The notes beneath the pieces are model-generated. The model saw nothing but the letters and a program-made list of their open reading frames with translations, was not told the origin of the DNA and made no database searches. A stretch of DNA of 7,897 nucleotides, from contig QQUD01000827.1 of NCBI GenBank assembly GCA_008501785.1, positions 1-7,897 of the forward strand, in the 5' to 3' direction. The position numbers were made by a program, and so were the translations under genes. Every line of letters begins with the position of its first letter. Positions within the stretch are counted from its first letter, which is position 1. The stretch is from Chloroflexota bacterium (GTDB lineage Bacteria; Chloroflexota; Anaerolineae; Promineifilales; Promineifilaceae). Below are positions 6,307-7,897 of this stretch, one piece after another.

Positions 6307-6372
6307 TAGTCTCCTAGTCTAGTAGTTTAATAGTCTGGTAGTCGGACTAATGACTACTAGACTATTAGACTA
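6307..6372. repeat. Inverted octanucleotide array with a 21-base stem
   Basis: On the plus strand five octads run from 6307 to 6346: TAGTCTCC, TAGTCTAG, TAGTTTAA, TAGTCTGG, TAGTCGGA. They are followed by units of opposite sense ending in GACTA: a 7-base ATGACTA (6350-6356), then CTAGACTA (6357-6364) and TTAGACTA (6365-6372). Positions 6323-6343 pair with 6352-6372 at 19 of 21 bases around an eight-base loop (6344-6351). It fills most of the 81-base gap between the two carbamoyltransferase genes. The unit is the same TAGTCNNN found at 4147-4270. Confidence 0.9.
6311..6315 (-). promoter_or_regulatory. Ribosome binding site formed by a repeat unit
   Basis: AGGAG on the minus strand lies seven bases before the ATG of the YgeW-like gene. 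It spans the boundary of the two outermost octads, so the variable three bases of one unit supply the ribosome binding site. Confidence 0.75.
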
Positions 6373-6384
6373 ATTAACTTTTTT

Positions 6385-7338
6385 TTACTCTGTCCGACCC
6401 ATGATCAGTGCTAACAATGCCATTCGCATGACAACGCCGTTGAATGCTTCTTGCCAGTAGCGGGACCAGCGGGTGATGTCTACGTTTGGTGGAATTTCGT
6501 CCATACGCGGCAGGGAGTGCAGCAGAATGGCGTCTGATTTGGCTTTGTTGACCAGCAGGTCTTTGGTGATTTTGTAGTTGGATGGGGTCATACCGACATC
6601 GCCGTCACGTTCGTCGCGGGATTTGGTGTAGTCTGGTTGCACAACTGGTTCGACGAGGATGACGTCGGCTTCTTCGATGGCTTCTTCGACATGCTCAACT
6701 TCTTGGAAGTTCAAGCCGTAATCTGTAAATTCGCCTTTCATTTCTTCGCTGAGGCGTTGGCCTTCGGGGGAAACGAAGGTGATGGGGCAGTCGAATTGGG
6801 TCAATCCGTAGCCGAGTGAGTGCATGGTGCGCATCCGCATGTCGCCAACCGCCAGCCATTTCAAACCGTCTATGCGGCCTTTTTCGCGCAGAACGGTGTA
6901 GAGGTCGGTCAAAATCTGGGTTGGATGTTCGCCCCAGCCGTCGCCACCGTTGATGATCGGTACGCTGGCCCATTTAGCTGCTTCGTGGGGTGCGCCTTGT
7001 TGGAAGTGACGCATGACGATGACATCGCCGTAGAATTCCAACATTTTGACGGTGTCTTTAATGGATTCTTGATAGAAGTCACCTGCGCGGGTCATTTTTG
7101 CATCGGAGAACCCGGTGACTTGACCGCCGAGGCGAATCATTGCGGCTTCGTGAGCGAGGCGGGTGCGGGTGGAGGGTTGATAAAATGCGGTAACCAAAGT
7201 CTTGTCTTTCAATAAGTCCGTGTTTTGACGATTGCGAGCGATGGGTTCTAATTCTTCTGCAATTTCGAACACGCGGAAAAATTCGTTGCGTTCAAATTCT
7301 TTTAGGGACAAAATGTCGCGGCCTGCAAAACTTCTCAT
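6385..7338 (-). CDS. PyrB-like carbamoyltransferase, substrate uncertain (aspartate carbamoyltransferase homologue)
   Basis: This 317-residue enzyme is closest in pattern to the catalytic chain of aspartate carbamoyltransferase (about 310 residues). Carbamoyl-phosphate motifs are present: QPSTRTRLAHEAAMIRLGG (54-72), VIVMRHFQQGAP (106-117), NGGDGWGEHPTQILTDLYT (130-148) and RTMHS (170-174). The aspartate-binding parts differ from E. coli PyrB. The 80s loop that carries K84 reads MTRAGDFYQES (82-92) without the lysine pair. The TRVQ segment with R229 is PVVQ here (231-234). HPLPRVDEI has become HSLPRMDEI (274-282). R170 matches PyrB R167. These comparisons are from memory of the E. coli sequence. 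No pyrI or other pyrimidine biosynthesis gene is nearby. The gene is preceded by a regulator and followed by the YgeW-like enzyme, so I infer a catabolic carbamoyltransferase rather than PyrB. The start ATG has AAGGAG nine bases upstream. Confidence 0.9.
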   Translation of the reverse strand: MRSFAGRDILSLKEFERNEFFRVFEIAEELEPIARNRQNTDLLKDKTLVTAFYQPSTRTRLAHEAAMIRLGGQVTGFSDAKMTRAGDFYQESIKDTVKMLEFYGDVIVMRHFQQGAPHEAAKWASVPIINGGDGWGEHPTQILTDLYTVLREKGRIDGLKWLAVGDMRMRTMHSLGYGLTQFDCPITFVSPEGQRLSEEMKGEFTDYGLNFQEVEHVEEAIEEADVILVEPVVQPDYTKSRDERDGDVGMTPSNYKITKDLLVNKAKSDAILLHSLPRMDEIPPNVDITRWSRYWQEAFNGVVMRMALLALIMGRTE

Positions 7339-7430
7339 TATAAGGATCTCCTTGTGGAAAAATTAAATATGGTACTGTTACTTGGCGATTTAGGAATGAT
7401 TTGTTTACCTATTCGTTCTGTAAATCGCCT
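7339..7430. promoter_or_regulatory. Leader between the regulator and the first carbamoyltransferase gene
   Basis: This 92-base gap is the only junction in the group without a 7- or 8-base unit array. It holds AAGGAG at 7348-7353, which lies in a small dyad AAGGA/TCCTT (7342-7346 and 7349-7353). It also holds a perfect 9-base inverted repeat, GGCGATTTA (7384-7392) with TAAATCGCC (7421-7429). The repeat could be an operator for the adjacent GntR protein or a repeat element just past its stop codon. I see no clear promoter hexamers. Confidence 0.45.
7384..7429. repeat. Perfect 9-base inverted repeat with a 28-base spacer
   Basis: GGCGATTTA at 7384-7392 is the exact inverse complement of TAAATCGCC at 7421-7429. 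The right arm ends one base before the regulator's stop codon region (7431-7433). There is no T-run, so it is not a normal terminator. Arm spacing of about 37 bases centre to centre would suit a looped or dimer-of-dimers operator, but this is speculative. Confidence 0.6.
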
Positions 7431-7897
7431 TCAAAGAACCTGCCTCCGAATTAAGCGTAAGCGTAGCAATTCATCTCGGAAACAGGAGATTGATTTAAGG
7501 ATAGGTTTGTTGTCGGCGTTGTAGCCAAGTTCTGAAAATGAAATGACTGGGATATTGGGTTGAATGTGTAGGTTGTGGGCAAGATTTTCATCGGCAATGG
7601 CAGGGACGATATCGGAAAGGTAGTAATTTAGCCGCTGCCGACATTTGTTTTCTAAAAATAGATAAACTGGTTCTAGAAAATCTTTTGGCTCGTATGGATG
7701 TTCGATTAGGCTAACTGGAATGTGGTTGTAGGCGAGGATGACGGGCTGTTTATCTGCTAGAAATAGTTTCTCGACAACTAAAACATCGTCTGTTGCAGCA
7801 ATTTCTAGCTTGCTGGCTACTTTTTCACCGGCGGGTTGTGTGTGGATGTTGAGGATGCGGGTGGAGGGTTTGTAGCCGTGGGCTTGAATAACATCTT
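7431..7897 (-). CDS. GntR-family transcriptional regulator, UTRA effector domain (partial, 5' end cut off)
   Basis: 154 C-terminal residues are visible, read in frame from 7895 to the TGA at 7431-7433; the N-terminal winged-helix DNA-binding domain lies beyond the right edge. The segment is a typical UTRA (HutC/FarR) ligand domain. The opening strand is YKPSTRILNI (8-17), followed by VASKLEIAATDDVLVVEKLF (26-45), then ADKQPVILAYNHIP (47-60) and YLSDIVPAIADENLA (92-106). The closing strands are IPVISFSELGYNADNKPILK (115-134), then CFRDELLRLRLIRR (138-151). Such proteins bind a small metabolite, often a sugar phosphate, amino acid or related acid, and usually repress the adjacent operon. It is co-directional with and 92 bases ahead of the carbamoyltransferase genes, so it probably controls them. 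The ligand cannot be deduced. No frameshift is seen. Confidence 0.9.
   Translation of the reverse strand, partial: DVIQAHGYKPSTRILNIHTQPAGEKVASKLEIAATDDVLVVEKLFLADKQPVILAYNHIPVSLIEHPYEPKDFLEPVYLFLENKCRQRLNYYLSDIVPAIADENLAHNLHIQPNIPVISFSELGYNADNKPILKSISCFRDELLRLRLIRRQVL
7439..7486. repeat. Quasi-palindrome within the 3' end of the regulator gene
   Basis: CCTGCCTCCGAATTAAGC (7439-7456) and GCAATTCATCTCGGAAACAGG (7466-7486) form an imperfect inverted repeat with a three-base bulge and a nine-base centre. It overlaps the last codons of the regulator. The centre also contains a short direct repeat, GCGTAAGCGTA. It may be a miniature interspersed element tolerated in the C-terminus, but the encoded residues also suit the end of a UTRA domain, so this is tentative. 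Confidence 0.4.

Noticed and set aside
2805..6372. CRISPR array
   Set aside because: Units of 7 or 8 bases are tandem without spacers and are inverted halfway, with no cas genes, so this is not a CRISPR.
6385..7338. Housekeeping pyrB
   Set aside because: Aspartate-binding positions differ, and the neighbours are catabolic rather than pyrimidine biosynthetic. Homology is kept in the call but the symbol withheld.

Overview
The window carries seven protein-coding genes, all on the minus strand, so transcription runs from the right edge to the left. The set looks like a catabolic nitrogen locus. Family mix, base composition near one half G+C and short palindromic intergenic repeats suggest a free-living bacterium, perhaps of the Chloroflexota (Anaerolineae-like). 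That placement is inference only, because no rRNA or other marker gene is present.

In transcription order: (1) the C-terminal effector domain (UTRA) of a GntR-family regulator, cut by the right edge (7431-7897); (2) a PyrB-like carbamoyltransferase (6385-7338); (3) a second carbamoyltransferase resembling the knotted YgeW type (5323-6303); (4) a carbamate kinase whose real start is at 5221 (4268-5221); (5) a threonine-synthase-like PLP enzyme (2885-4147); (6) a larger cysteine-synthase-like PLP enzyme (1317-2792); (7) after a 404-base repeat-bearing gap, the first 304 residues of a nucleoside/BMP-type ABC transporter permease, cut by the left edge (1-912). Genes 2 to 6 are closely spaced (81 to 120 bases apart) and are probably one transcription unit.

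A reasonable model is that an imported compound is converted to a ureido (carbamoyl-amino) acid. One or both carbamoyltransferases would then run in the phosphorolytic direction to give carbamoyl phosphate, and carbamate kinase would recover ATP, CO2 and ammonia. The PLP enzymes would process the released amino acid. The combination recalls E. coli ygeW-ygeX-ygeY-hyuA-yqeA, but the PLP enzymes here are not recognisably YgeX, and both carbamoyltransferases lack residues that would identify them as ATCase or OTCase. The true substrate is unknown.

The most unusual signal is non-coding. Each of the four junctions between genes 2 and 6 is filled by an inverted pair of arrays made of 7- or 8-base units. 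The unit differs by junction: TAGTCNNN in two, TAATCRG in one, AATTGNC in one. The arms fold back on each other around an apex of about 7 to 11 bases. In one junction the array begins on the stop codon of one gene and ends on the start codon of the next. Stop triplets recur at 7- or 8-base steps, so every array closes all three frames of the mRNA strand, and at least three of the four also close all frames of the opposite strand. Other repeats are a four-copy 15-mer (1120-1179), a GC-rich palindrome (1228-1286), and two inverted repeats around the end of the regulator gene.
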